Origin: Patescibacteria group bacterium
Lineage (GTDB): Bacteria > Patescibacteriota > Microgenomatia > Daviesbacterales > UBA10151
Direction: 5' to 3'
DNA: 13,242 nt
Assembly (NCBI GenBank): GCA_018816815.1
Contig: JAHIVD010000073.1
Span: forward strand, 1-13,242
The translations under genes were made by a program, and so were the position numbers. A model generated the notes under the pieces. The model was not told the DNA's origin, did no database searches, and saw only the letters and a program-made list of their open reading frames with translations. This document shows positions 7,027 through 13,242 of this stretch, piece by piece. Every line of letters starts with the position of its first letter. The first letter of the stretch is position 1.

Positions 7027-7401
7027 TTAAGTTAAAGCTTGGATTTGTTCGAAGGTGCCATCAAGGTGAAGATAATAAGTTTTTACTTCAACCTCAGGGA
7101 ATTTGTTTTCGATTTCTTCTGCTGCATTTTTCAGGTCTTGAGCGTGTTTTTCCGCAGTTTCTGCTTGTCCATATGCCCCGCAATTCTCATGGTTTATTAA
7201 GAATGCGTTTTTAATGCAATGTAAGCGGTGCGAAATGCCAATTTGTTCCATAACATCATCTAGATTTTTTATTCCTCCAGCCCAACTGATTCTGTCATAA
7301 GAACCTGCTTTAAATTGCTTATCCAGCCACTCATCGATATAAGGTTGAAAACGAAAATCTATACAAGTGATAATAACAGAATCACATTTATGTGATGTCA
7401 T
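7027..7401 (-). CDS. Minimal beta-carbonic-anhydrase-like protein
   Basis: Beta-carbonic anhydrases interconvert CO2 and bicarbonate at a zinc site. The signature zinc ligands are present: Cys13 with the Asp15/Arg17 dyad (CIDFR, 13-17), and His71 and Cys74 in INHENCGAYG (69-78). SWAGGIKNLDDV (39-50) resembles the conserved region between them. The C-terminus (YYLHLDGTFEQIQAL) resembles the last strand of the fold, so the 124 residues look like a complete minimal domain. Typical enzymes have 170-220 residues, so activity is unproven; a carbonic-anhydrase-like binding protein is possible. It lies antisense between atpD and atpC, divergent from atpC. Its start has only a weak AGGA upstream. Confidence 0.75.
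   Translation of the reverse strand: MTSHKCDSVIITCIDFRFQPYIDEWLDKQFKAGSYDRISWAGGIKNLDDVMEQIGISHRLHCIKNAFLINHENCGAYGQAETAEKHAQDLKNAAEEIENKFPEVEVKTYYLHLDGTFEQIQALT
7381..7396. repeat. 16-nt perfect inverted repeat
   Basis: ATCACAT-TT-ATGTGAT has 7-bp arms and a 2-nt centre. It covers codons 2-7 of the carbonic-anhydrase-like gene, about 30 nt downstream of its predicted transcription start. It could be an operator for the divergent promoters, or chance. Confidence 0.35.
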
Positions 7402-7425
7402 TTATCCTGTTTTTTCCATTTCCAT

Positions 7426-7456
7426 TTGTGTAATAATACAAAACTTTATGTATAAT
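7426..7456 (+). promoter_or_regulatory. Separate promoter of atpC
   Basis: A perfect TATAAT (7451-7456) ends 9 nt before the atpC ATG. The best -35 candidate, TTGTGT (7426-7431), has a rather long 19-bp spacer. Transcription would begin at or within a few bases of the start codon. It interleaves with the divergent promoter on the other strand. Confidence 0.5.
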
Positions 7457-7461
7457 ATCAA
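7433..7461 (-). promoter_or_regulatory. Promoter of the carbonic-anhydrase-like gene
   Basis: On the minus strand, TTGATA (7461-7456), a 17-bp spacer and TATTAT (7438-7433) precede the ATG at 7401, giving a leader of roughly 25 nt. Its -35 element shares position 7456 with the -10 element of the divergent atpC promoter. Confidence 0.5.
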
Positions 7462-7465
7462 GAAT

Positions 7466-7876
7466 ATGTCATTGTTGCATTTAAAAATTGTTACTCCTGA
7501 AAATCTTATCTTTGATGAGGAAGTTTCACAGGTGAATGTTTCAACAGGACAAGGTACTATTGGTATACTTCCTAATCACATTAATTTAATGGCCCGTCTT
7601 GCACCAGGTGAATTAGTTATCAAAAAATCCGGTAAACAAAACTCTATGGTAATCGGAGACGGATTTTTGCAGGTAGCGAATAATGTTTTGATTGTGATGA
7701 CAGATTTGGCAACTTATGCTACAGATATAAATGAACGGGCTGTTGAAGAAGCCAAGAAGCGGGCTGAAGCAGCTCTTAAACAAACTTTGTCTGATGAAGA
7801 ATATGTAGAAACCCTGGCAAATCTGGAAAAATCACTTGCCCAGCTTAAAGTTAAACGCCGCCACAAAGTTAGATGA
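7466..7876 (+). CDS. atpC: F-type ATP synthase F1 subunit epsilon
   Basis: Epsilon binds gamma and the c-ring and can restrain ATP hydrolysis. The 136-residue protein has the N-terminal beta-sandwich with LKIVTPENLIF (6-16), GTIGILPNH (30-38) and GDGFL (64-68), then a complete C-terminal helical hairpin (about 87-135), so the inhibitory arm is retained. The frame is open further upstream, but ATG 7466 is chosen because the protein family begins there and the earlier codons lie within the promoter. It is displaced about 0.9 kb from atpD by two minus-strand genes and has its own promoter. No Shine-Dalgarno is present, consistent with a leaderless message. Confidence 0.93.
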   Translation: MSLLHLKIVTPENLIFDEEVSQVNVSTGQGTIGILPNHINLMARLAPGELVIKKSGKQNSMVIGDGFLQVANNVLIVMTDLATYATDINERAVEEAKKRAEAALKQTLSDEEYVETLANLEKSLAQLKVKRRHKVR

Positions 7877-7912
7877 TGTTTTTAGGTTTATTCTTCGTAT
7901 CCATCTCGGATA

Positions 7913-7935
7913 ATGGAGCATGAAATGGAGCATGA
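7913..7935 (+). repeat. Short tandem direct repeat
   Basis: ATGGAGCATGA occurs twice (7913-7923 and 7925-7935) with a 12-bp period, between atpC and the glycosyltransferase promoter. A weak hairpin, TATCC-ATCTC-GGATA (7898-7912), precedes it. Its role is unknown. Confidence 0.6.
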
Positions 7936-7952
7936 TAAGAAGTAAGGTTTTT

Positions 7953-7981
7953 TTGAGGTTGATGCTTGATTGTTATACAAT
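7953..7981 (+). promoter_or_regulatory. Promoter of the glycosyltransferase operon
   Basis: TTGAGG (7953-7958), a 17-bp spacer and TACAAT (7976-7981) end 8 nt before ATG 7990. This placement rules out the upstream in-frame TTG at 7966 and predicts a near-leaderless message. Confidence 0.55.
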
Positions 7982-7989
7982 ATCTGCAT

Positions 7990-8940
7990 ATGACAAGCAG
8001 TGAAAATCCTGAGCTTTCAATTGTAATCCTAAGTTTTAATGTTAAGGAATTGCTTTTGAATTGTCTTGATTCAATTTTCAAAAACAAGGATAAGCTGGAT
8101 AAATGGCAGATAATTGTAGTAGACAACGCTTCAACAGACGGGTCAATAGAAGAAGTCAGAAAAAGGTACAAAAATAACTTGCCTTCCAGCAAAGATAAAG
8201 ATATTAAGATAATAGAAAATAAAGAAAACTTGGGATTTGCTGCCGGTAACAATACAGCGATTCCGTATATTAGTGCTCCTGTAGTGCTTTTTATAAATCC
8301 TGATACAGTGGTGGTTAATAATGCAATTCAAAAATCATTGGAAGTTTTACTTACTAGTCCTGACTATGGAGCCATTACCTGCAAAGTTGAATTGCCGAAT
8401 GGAAAATTGGATTATTCCTGTCACAGAGGCTTTCCTACTCCTTGGAATTCATTTGCCTATTTTGGAGGGTTAACCAAAAGATTTCCCAGTTCCCGTTTAT
8501 TTGCCGGATATACCGGTGGTTTCCTGGATACTTCTAAAGCACACGAGATTGATTGTATCAGCGGAACTTTTTTAATGGTTAGGAAAATTGCGGCAGAGCA
8601 GATTGGTTTTTGGGATGTGAACTATTTTTTTAATGGTGAGGATATTGAATTTTGTTTCCGTCTGAGGGAAAAGGGATGGAAAATATACTATTACCCCAGC
8701 GTAAAAATTATTCATTTCAAAGGGTCTTCTTCAGGTCTTTGGAGAACCTCAGGAGTTCTGGTGAAAAAAAGCGTAAAGTTGAAATCAGCCAGTCATGCCG
8801 CATCTGCTATGAGGGTTTTTTATAAAAAACACTATTATAAAAAATATCCTCCCCTATTTCGTGATTTTGTATTAGGAGGAATTAAGATGCTGGAACATTG
8901 GAGGAAATTTAAGATTAGGTCAGGGTTAAAATATGAGTAA
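7990..8940 (+). CDS. GT2-family glycosyltransferase (rhamnosyltransferase-like)
   Basis: This is a 316-residue GT-A-fold family-2 glycosyltransferase of the WbbL/COG1216 type, expected to move a nucleotide-activated sugar onto a growing surface glycan on the cytoplasmic side. SIVILSFN (10-17) opens the fold. VVDNASTDGS (43-52) binds the nucleotide, NLGFAAGNN (80-88) follows, and INPD (102-105) supplies the DXD-type metal site. FFNGEDIEFCFRLREKGW (213-230) holds the acidic acceptor-side motif, followed by IHFKGSSSG (241-249). There is no obvious transmembrane segment. It is first of three packed GT genes, with 5 nt to the next. Sugar and acceptor cannot be read from sequence. Confidence 0.88.
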   Translation: MTSSENPELSIVILSFNVKELLLNCLDSIFKNKDKLDKWQIIVVDNASTDGSIEEVRKRYKNNLPSSKDKDIKIIENKENLGFAAGNNTAIPYISAPVVLFINPDTVVVNNAIQKSLEVLLTSPDYGAITCKVELPNGKLDYSCHRGFPTPWNSFAYFGGLTKRFPSSRLFAGYTGGFLDTSKAHEIDCISGTFLMVRKIAAEQIGFWDVNYFFNGEDIEFCFRLREKGWKIYYYPSVKIIHFKGSSSGLWRTSGVLVKKSVKLKSASHAASAMRVFYKKHYYKKYPPLFRDFVLGGIKMLEHWRKFKIRSGLKYE

Positions 8941-8945
8941 AAAAT

Positions 8946-9863
8946 ATGAATAATTCAAATTTATCAGTAATTATTTTAAGCTATAACACTAAAGACATTA
9001 CCGGCCGGTGTTTAGGTAAGCTTAAGATTTCTAAGGAATACTGCGAACAAAGATTGAAGAATAAAATTCAGGTAATAGTTTTGGACAATGGTTCCTCAGA
9101 CGGATCAGTTGGTTTCATAAGATCAGAATATCCCTGGGTAAAATTGATTACTTCAAAGGAAAATCTAGGGTTTGGCAAGGGAAATAATGTGTGCTTGAAA
9201 CAAGTTAAGTATCCGTATATTTTACTGCTTAATTCTGATGTTTATGTTGAGGAAGAGAGTTTATATAAAGCACTGGCTTATTTTAGAGTCAATTTGAATT
9301 GTGATTCCTTAGGTGTCAGATTAAATTATGCAAACGGAAGATTGCAGCCCAGTTGCGGCAATTTGCCTATTCCTGCAAATATATTCTTTTGGATACTAGG
9401 TATAAGCAGTATACCTTTTATCAGGAAATTCACCAATCCTTTTCATCCAAGAGATAGAAAGTTTTTTTCTAAAGCTCACAGGGTTGGTTGGGTTATGGGT
9501 GCATTTTTTATGCTGAAGGGAGAAATCTATAATAAAGTTGGTGGTTTTGATGAGAATTTATTTATGCATATGGAAGAGGTGGAATGGTGTAAAAGAATTA
9601 GAGATCAGGGTTATAAAATCTGGTATGTGCCTCAAGTTTCCGTAGTTCATCTGCACGGTGCATCTACTAATTATGATTTAAGTTCAAGTTTTATAAATGA
9701 ATTAAAAGGAATAAAGTATTATTTGATAAAACATTACCATCCTTTTTATTTTCCAATGAAACTTATTCTGATTACCGGATTAGTTTTAAGAGTAATAGTT
9801 TTTTCTCTTCTTGTAAAAACCAAAAGAGCTAAAGTTTACATGGAAGGCTTAAAAGTGATTTAA
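8946..9863 (+). CDS. GT2-family glycosyltransferase with C-terminal membrane segment
   Basis: This 305-residue family-2 glycosyltransferase has LSVIILSYN (6-14), IVLDNGSSDGS (44-54), NLGFGKGNN (73-81), the DXD-type NSD (96-98), GWVMGAFFML (181-190) and an acidic HMEEVEWCKR block (208-217) followed by VVHLHGAS (233-240). A hydrophobic stretch at about 271-290 with basic residues after it suggests a membrane anchor, unlike its upstream neighbour. It starts 5 nt after the previous gene without a Shine-Dalgarno and ends 2 nt before the next, so translation is probably coupled. Overall layout resembles its neighbours, which suggests local duplication and divergence. Donor sugar is unknown. Confidence 0.87.
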   Translation: MNNSNLSVIILSYNTKDITGRCLGKLKISKEYCEQRLKNKIQVIVLDNGSSDGSVGFIRSEYPWVKLITSKENLGFGKGNNVCLKQVKYPYILLLNSDVYVEEESLYKALAYFRVNLNCDSLGVRLNYANGRLQPSCGNLPIPANIFFWILGISSIPFIRKFTNPFHPRDRKFFSKAHRVGWVMGAFFMLKGEIYNKVGGFDENLFMHMEEVEWCKRIRDQGYKIWYVPQVSVVHLHGASTNYDLSSSFINELKGIKYYLIKHYHPFYFPMKLILITGLVLRVIVFSLLVKTKRAKVYMEGLKVI

Positions 9864-9865
9864 GA

Positions 9866-11653
9866 ATGAAAATAGCAATAGTTACAGTTAATTATAACGG
9901 GAAAAAGGATACTTTAGAGTTTCTGGAATCTTTGAGAAAACTGAATGTAGCAGATCCTTTTTTCGGAAACGGAAATTGTGAATTGAAGGTTGTTATAGTA
10001 GATAATGCTTCATCTGATGGCAGTGTTTTTGCCATACATCAATCATTTCCCAAGGTAGATGTTTTACAAACCGGAGGGAATTTAGGGTTTTCCGGCGGTT
10101 ACAATAAAGGTTTGGATTATGCCAATATTTGGGGAGCAGATTATTTTTTACTTATCAATAATGACAGTCTGATAAAAGATCCCAATTTAATTGTTGAACT
10201 GGTGAAAACAGCAGAATCTGATCCTAAAATTGGTCTTGTTTCCCCAAAAATCTATTTTGCAGCGGGTTTTGAATTTCATAAACAAAGGTATGGGGAAAAA
10301 GATTCAGGAAAAGTTATCTGGTACGGTGGAGGAAGATTTGATTGGGATAATATCGGCTCCATTCACCGCGGGATTGATGAGGTAGATAAGGGGCAATATG
10401 ATAAAACCGAAGAAATGGAAATCATTTCCGGTGCATGCGTTTTGATTAAAAAAGAAGTCATAGAAAAAATCGGCATGTTTGATGAAAAATATTTTTTGTA
10501 CTTTGAGGATAGTGATTTTGTAAAAAGAGCAAGAAATTCTGGATTTAAAACATTTTATAGCGGTCAGGCAGCAATTTACCACAAAGTTTCCCGCTCAACA
10601 GGTATTGGTTCTAAGATAACAGATTATTATCACACCAGAAACAGGTTAATTTTCGGCATGCAATACGGGAGGTTAAGGACCAAATTTGCTCTTTTCCGGG
10701 AGGCGGTTAAATTAATTTTAATTGGAAGATCTGCGCAAAGGCAAGGAGTTTTGGATTATTATCTGGGACTAACCGGCGGCAAAAATGAACTGATGAAAAA
10801 GTCAACTAAGATAGAATATCCGCTTAAGCTTTCAATCGGTATAGTTAACTACAACACTCCTGATCTTACAGTTAAACTTTTAAAAAGCATTTTAAATACT
10901 AATTCCGGCTTTAACCCTAAAGAGATGGAAATAATAGTTTTGGATAATGGGTTAACTGATCCTTGCAAGAATCAGTTAAAAGATCTATTGCCAAGGATTA
11001 AATATCTGCAAAGCAGTGAGAATGAAGGTTTTTCCAAAGGTTACAACAAGACAATCAGGTTTTCTCGGGGTGAATATTTTTTGATGTTTAATTCAGATAT
11101 AGAAGTTTTAGAAAAAGGAATCTCGGAGCTGATAAGCGCGGAGGACAGCTTTAAAGGAAACGCTGTTTTAGGAGGGAAATTACTATTTCCTGATATGAGT
11201 GATCAGGATTCGGTTTTCCATTTGCCGAGTTTAAAAGGAGCATTTAAAGAATATTTCCTTGCCCGGAAAGGTTCGTATTTTATGTATCTGCCGGAAGAAG
11301 AGAAACCAACAAAAGTTGAAGGAGCAGTAATGGCATGTCTTTTGATTCCGAGAAAGATTTTAAATAGAGTTGGTTTATTGGACGAGAGGACATTTATTTT
11401 CTTTGAGGATATTGAATATGCCAGAAGACTTAGGAAATTTAATATTCCGGTTTATTTTGTGCCGTCTGCCAGGTTTTTGCATTTTCACGGAGGTTCAACC
11501 AAAAGGATTGGTCAGGAAAAAGCTAATGAACATTTAATAGAAGCATCAAAGAAATATCATGGAAGGTTTTATTACACCCTGCTTTCTTTTGTACTGCGCC
11601 TGGGTCAACTCTTTGGAAGAGTTGAAACTCCTACTACAAAATGGGACTCTTGA
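9866..11653 (+). CDS. Bifunctional protein with two tandem GT2 glycosyltransferase domains
   Basis: At 595 residues this is about twice the size of its neighbours and contains two GT2 units. Domain 1 (1 to about 310): IAIVTVNYNG (3-12), IVDNASSDGS (44-53), NLGFSGGYN (72-80), NND (98-100), LYFEDSDF (211-218) and the YYHTRNRL signature (254-261). Domain 2 (about 320-595): LSIGIVNYN (322-330), VLDNGLTD (358-365), EGFSKGYN (387-394), FNSD (408-411), IFFEDIEYARRLR (511-523) and HFHGGST (539-545). The second nucleotide motif has Leu where Ser is usual. Two linked transferases could add alternating or successive sugars. It is the last gene of the GT operon; the 77-bp gap after it has no clear terminator. 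Confidence 0.9.
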   Translation: MKIAIVTVNYNGKKDTLEFLESLRKLNVADPFFGNGNCELKVVIVDNASSDGSVFAIHQSFPKVDVLQTGGNLGFSGGYNKGLDYANIWGADYFLLINNDSLIKDPNLIVELVKTAESDPKIGLVSPKIYFAAGFEFHKQRYGEKDSGKVIWYGGGRFDWDNIGSIHRGIDEVDKGQYDKTEEMEIISGACVLIKKEVIEKIGMFDEKYFLYFEDSDFVKRARNSGFKTFYSGQAAIYHKVSRSTGIGSKITDYYHTRNRLIFGMQYGRLRTKFALFREAVKLILIGRSAQRQGVLDYYLGLTGGKNELMKKSTKIEYPLKLSIGIVNYNTPDLTVKLLKSILNTNSGFNPKEMEIIVLDNGLTDPCKNQLKDLLPRIKYLQSSENEGFSKGYNKTIRFSRGEYFLMFNSDIEVLEKGISELISAEDSFKGNAVLGGKLLFPDMSDQDSVFHLPSLKGAFKEYFLARKGSYFMYLPEEEKPTKVEGAVMACLLIPRKILNRVGLLDERTFIFFEDIEYARRLRKFNIPVYFVPSARFLHFHGGSTKRIGQEKANEHLIEASKKYHGRFYYTLLSFVLRLGQLFGRVETPTTKWDS

Positions 11654-11691
11654 TACGTTCGTCCACACTGAACATATCAGGATATTAGATC

Positions 11692-11721
11692 TTGCTTTTT
11701 TAAATCTTTTCCGGATATGAT
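11692..11721 (+). promoter_or_regulatory. Promoter of the coiled-coil hypothetical gene
   Basis: TTGCTT (11692-11697), an 18-bp spacer and TATGAT (11716-11721) end 9 nt before ATG 11731. The -35 is weak but the spacing to the start codon matches other promoters in the window. Confidence 0.4.
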
Positions 11722-11730
11722 AGTTACTTC

Positions 11731-12138
11731 ATGGAAAAAAGTGATGCTGTTTTATTGGTAAAAATCGAAGAGATGATTAAAACCCATATTTCCCAAATCG
11801 AGGATCTTCGCGTAGAAGCTACTAAGCATAGAGATATGTTGGATGATATTTTTATCAATAATGAAACCTATCAAGAGCATGACAAGGTTGCAAAAGAAAC
11901 TGCAAGAATTAAATCAAACACTAAAAAAGAAATATTGAAAAGGCCAAATGTGGCTGACTTGTCCTGTAAATTGAAATCATTAAAATCACAACAAAAGGAA
12001 CTTAAGGAAGGTTTATCAGATTATTTGCGTGAATATCAGAGATTATCAGGTTCAAACGAGATTGAGGGTGAAGATGGAGAAACCAGGGAAATAGTTTTTG
12101 TAGCCAAGCTGGTCAAAAGGTTTTCTAAATTCAAATAA
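11731..12138 (+). CDS. Hypothetical coiled-coil protein
   Basis: This is a 135-residue, highly charged protein without Trp and with a single Cys (about residue 79). Residues 1 to about 107 are almost wholly predicted helix with heptad-like spacing of Leu, Ile and Val (for example VKIEEMIKTHISQIEDLRVEA and later LSCKLKSLKSQQKELKEGLS), broken near KRPNVADL. An acidic turn (EIEGEDGE, about 111-118) and a short basic tail follow. There is no signal peptide or membrane segment, so it is probably a cytoplasmic oligomeric or scaffold-type protein. It is monocistronic, convergent with the HAD gene, and not recognised as a named family. The promoter supports the chosen ATG. Confidence 0.75.
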   Translation: MEKSDAVLLVKIEEMIKTHISQIEDLRVEATKHRDMLDDIFINNETYQEHDKVAKETARIKSNTKKEILKRPNVADLSCKLKSLKSQQKELKEGLSDYLREYQRLSGSNEIEGEDGETREIVFVAKLVKRFSKFK

Positions 12139-12201
12139 AAGTATCCGCTGTTTAATATATTGGTACTGGTTTCAATCTATGCAGGAGCTTTTTATAGCAA
12201 C

Positions 12202-12810
12202 TTAAGATATTTTCAATTTTTGTTTTATCTGTTTAATAGACTGTTCTATATTAGCCGCATCAAAAAGAAATGTATTCCATCCTAGTTGTTTTGCCTGATT
12301 AATATTTTTCGCAGTATCATCTATAAAAAATATTTCTTTTGATTTTACACCTGCGAGTTCTTGTGCATATATAAATATTTCCTTATCAGGCTTTATTTTC
12401 TTTTGTTCAAACGACTGGACAATCGTAGCGTATTCCAACTGGGGTACATGACCTTTATTAATTATTTTTACGAACGTTCCTTCATAAATATTTGTGAGTA
12501 ATCCGATTTTATAATGTTTGGATACAAGCATCATAAGTTCATGGACTTCTTTATGCGGAATAAACCGGTCAACCAGCCATTCAAGGAAATTCTCAATATC
12601 AACTGTTAAATCCAATTCTTGTTTAAGTCTATCCCAATATGCCTGGGGTGTCATCTTTCCAACACAGACATCGTCATCATATTTGTTAAATACCTTTAGG
12701 ATATGTTCCTCGGATCTATCTACATGTTTTGCAAGAGTTTTTAAAGCATCATAGAAGTTTAATGCGACTCCGCCAATATCAAAATATACAAACTTGATTT
12801 TTGTTTTCAT
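12202..12810 (-). CDS. HAD-superfamily hydrolase (YihX-like, phosphatase type)
   Basis: This 202-residue protein is of the class-I-cap HAD type. Motif I is FDIGGV (10-15), with nucleophile Asp11. The usual second Asp is Gly13, as in YihX- and dehalogenase-like members. Motif II is LLTN (104-107), the motif III lysine region KKIKPDKEIF is at 137-146, and motif IV is FFIDDTAKNI (161-170) with Asp164 and Asp165. The helical cap is inserted after motif I (about 18-90). It probably hydrolyses a small phosphorylated metabolite, though loss of the motif I acid/base makes substrate and rate uncertain. It is transcribed toward the coiled-coil gene; a TATACT lies 6 nt before the ATG. Confidence 0.87.
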   Translation of the reverse strand: MKTKIKFVYFDIGGVALNFYDALKTLAKHVDRSEEHILKVFNKYDDDVCVGKMTPQAYWDRLKQELDLTVDIENFLEWLVDRFIPHKEVHELMMLVSKHYKIGLLTNIYEGTFVKIINKGHVPQLEYATIVQSFEQKKIKPDKEIFIYAQELAGVKSKEIFFIDDTAKNINQAKQLGWNTFLFDAANIEQSIKQIKQKLKIS

Positions 12811-12816
12811 TTCTCG

Positions 12817-12846
12817 AGTATAGCAATTTGTAGTTAATAATTCGAA
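12817..12846 (-). promoter_or_regulatory. Weak promoter of the HAD gene
   Basis: On the minus strand, TATACT (12822-12817) ends 6 nt before the ATG at 12810. The only -35 candidate, TTCGAA (12846-12841) with an 18-bp spacer, is poor. Confidence 0.3.
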
Positions 12847-12878
12847 TCCTTTTAATGTGGTTTTAAAGGCAGAAGATT

Positions 12879-13103
12879 TTAATCGTTTTGTAGAAATAGT
12901 TTAGAAGTCCTGAAGGAACTACCATCTTGTGCTATACAGAGAACAGGAAGCCTTGTTTTTGGATTCCAGTATTCGTTAGAAATATCAGCGGCACATACCG
13001 CTATGGTTTTATCAGAATTTTCTTCCGAAGACCCTCTTTTGCATCTTTCGGGAAGAGGTCGTATATTTGAATAAGGACAAATTTCTTTATATTTACAATT
13101 CAT
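12879..13103 (-). CDS. Small Cys-containing hypothetical protein
   Basis: This 74-residue protein has five cysteines at positions 3, 9, 21, 37 and 56. The N-terminal NCKYKEICPYSN and PERCKRG layout (Cys-X5-Cys-X11-Cys) suggests metal binding or redox chemistry, but no named zinc-finger family is recognised. The rest (TIAVCAADISNEYW, RLPVLCIAQDG) looks like short strands. There is no signal peptide, so a cytoplasmic location is likely. The start is supported by a promoter 9 nt upstream. It lies 68 bp upstream of the HAD gene on the same strand and just after another Cys-containing reading frame. Confidence 0.65.
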   Translation of the reverse strand: MNCKYKEICPYSNIRPLPERCKRGSSEENSDKTIAVCAADISNEYWNPKTRLPVLCIAQDGSSFRTSKLFLQND

Positions 13104-13112
13104 ATTTGTAAG

Positions 13113-13141
13113 ATATTATTTTTTATCATCGAATATCCCAA
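13113..13141 (-). promoter_or_regulatory. Promoter of the small Cys-containing gene
   Basis: On the minus strand, TTGGGA (13141-13136), a 17-bp spacer and TAATAT (13118-13113) end 9 nt before the ATG at 13103. The -35 lies within a palindrome (13137-13149). Confidence 0.45.
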
Positions 13142-13149
13142 TTATTGGG
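13137..13149. repeat. 13-nt palindrome CCCAAT-T-ATTGGG
   Basis: This perfect inverted repeat overlaps the stop codon of the partial gene on its right and the -35 element of the small Cys gene. It could be an operator or part of a weak terminator; no T-run follows directly. Confidence 0.4.
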
Positions 13150-13242
13150 TTGGTGCTGTTGTGCACAGTACGGTAAGGATTTTTCCGTTGCAACCTCCTA
13201 AATAAACGTCATATGATCTTTTGTGTCCACATGGTAAATCTC
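13142..13242 (-). CDS. C-terminal end of a Cys-containing protein, cut by the window edge
   Basis: Reading the minus strand from the right edge, one frame stays open for 32 codons to a TAA at 13144-13142. The peptide includes LPCGHKRSYDV, GGCNGK and TVLCTTAPTQ, giving three cysteines and a Cys-Gly-His that suggest metal binding. It contains no Met, so it must be the tail of a gene starting outside the window. The other two minus-strand frames also extend here, so the choice rests on peptide composition and position just upstream of a similar small Cys-containing gene. No family can be named. Confidence 0.35.
   Translation of the reverse strand, partial: DLPCGHKRSYDVYLGGCNGKILTVLCTTAPTQ

Noticed and set aside
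7869..8252. Minus-strand reading frame opposite the start of the first glycosyltransferase
   Set aside because: It overlaps a clear GT2 domain and promoter on the plus strand, and its peptide is Ser/Leu-rich antisense.
11654..11730. Terminator after the third glycosyltransferase (T-run at 11696-11701)
   Set aside because: The only nearby stem is a short AT palindrome 12 nt away, and the T-run overlaps a promoter candidate.
12835..12855. TTCGAATCC resembling a tRNA T-loop
   Set aside because: The flanking bases cannot form the T-stem, and no acceptor stem is present.
1..13242. CRISPR arrays, insertion sequences, attachment sites, defence genes
   Set aside because: No repeat-spacer pattern, transposase or integrase motifs, or terminal inverted repeats were seen on either strand.

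Overview
This is an AT-rich bacterial window. It is built around an F-type ATP synthase operon, followed by a block of family-2 glycosyltransferases and a few small genes. The following traits together suggest a Candidate Phyla Radiation (Patescibacteria) genome, most likely a Microgenomates-like lineage: a divergent but complete ATP synthase with a short delta subunit, tightly packed GT2 genes, tiny uncharacterised proteins, and promoters that sit directly on start codons. That placement is inferred from protein style and not from a marker gene. UGA terminates several intact genes (atpF, atpH, atpC, the third glycosyltransferase), so the standard bacterial code applies.

Layout. Positions 1-607 hold a damaged gene: a signal-peptide-like N-terminal piece in one frame and a 115-residue (or longer) C-terminal piece in another, which a single extra G in the G-run at 144-147 would join. 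A near-consensus promoter (643-672) then starts atpB-atpE-atpF-atpH-atpA-atpG-atpD (699-6567), in the conserved order. A 157-bp spacer between atpE and atpF carries its own promoter. After atpD the operon is interrupted by about 0.9 kb with two minus-strand genes: a glycine-rich membrane-type gene broken by an in-frame UGA, and a minimal beta-carbonic-anhydrase-like protein. The last subunit gene, atpC (7466-7876), lies beyond them under its own promoter, which overlaps the divergent carbonic anhydrase promoter.

A promoter at 7953-7981 drives three packed GT2 glycosyltransferases (7990-11653); the third is a two-domain fusion. They probably assemble a surface polysaccharide. Next come a coiled-coil hypothetical protein (plus strand), a HAD-family hydrolase, a 74-residue Cys-containing protein, and the 3' end of another Cys-containing gene running off the right edge (all three minus strand).

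The most general observation concerns translation starts. Seven genes that appear to begin transcripts have a -10-like hexamer ending only 5-10 nt before the start codon, implying leaderless or nearly leaderless mRNAs. By contrast, operon-internal atpE and atpA have strong Shine-Dalgarno sequences. I found no CRISPR array, tRNA, rRNA, transposase or defence system. No wholly new system is evident; the leaderless-promoter pattern and the interrupted atp operon are the best leads.
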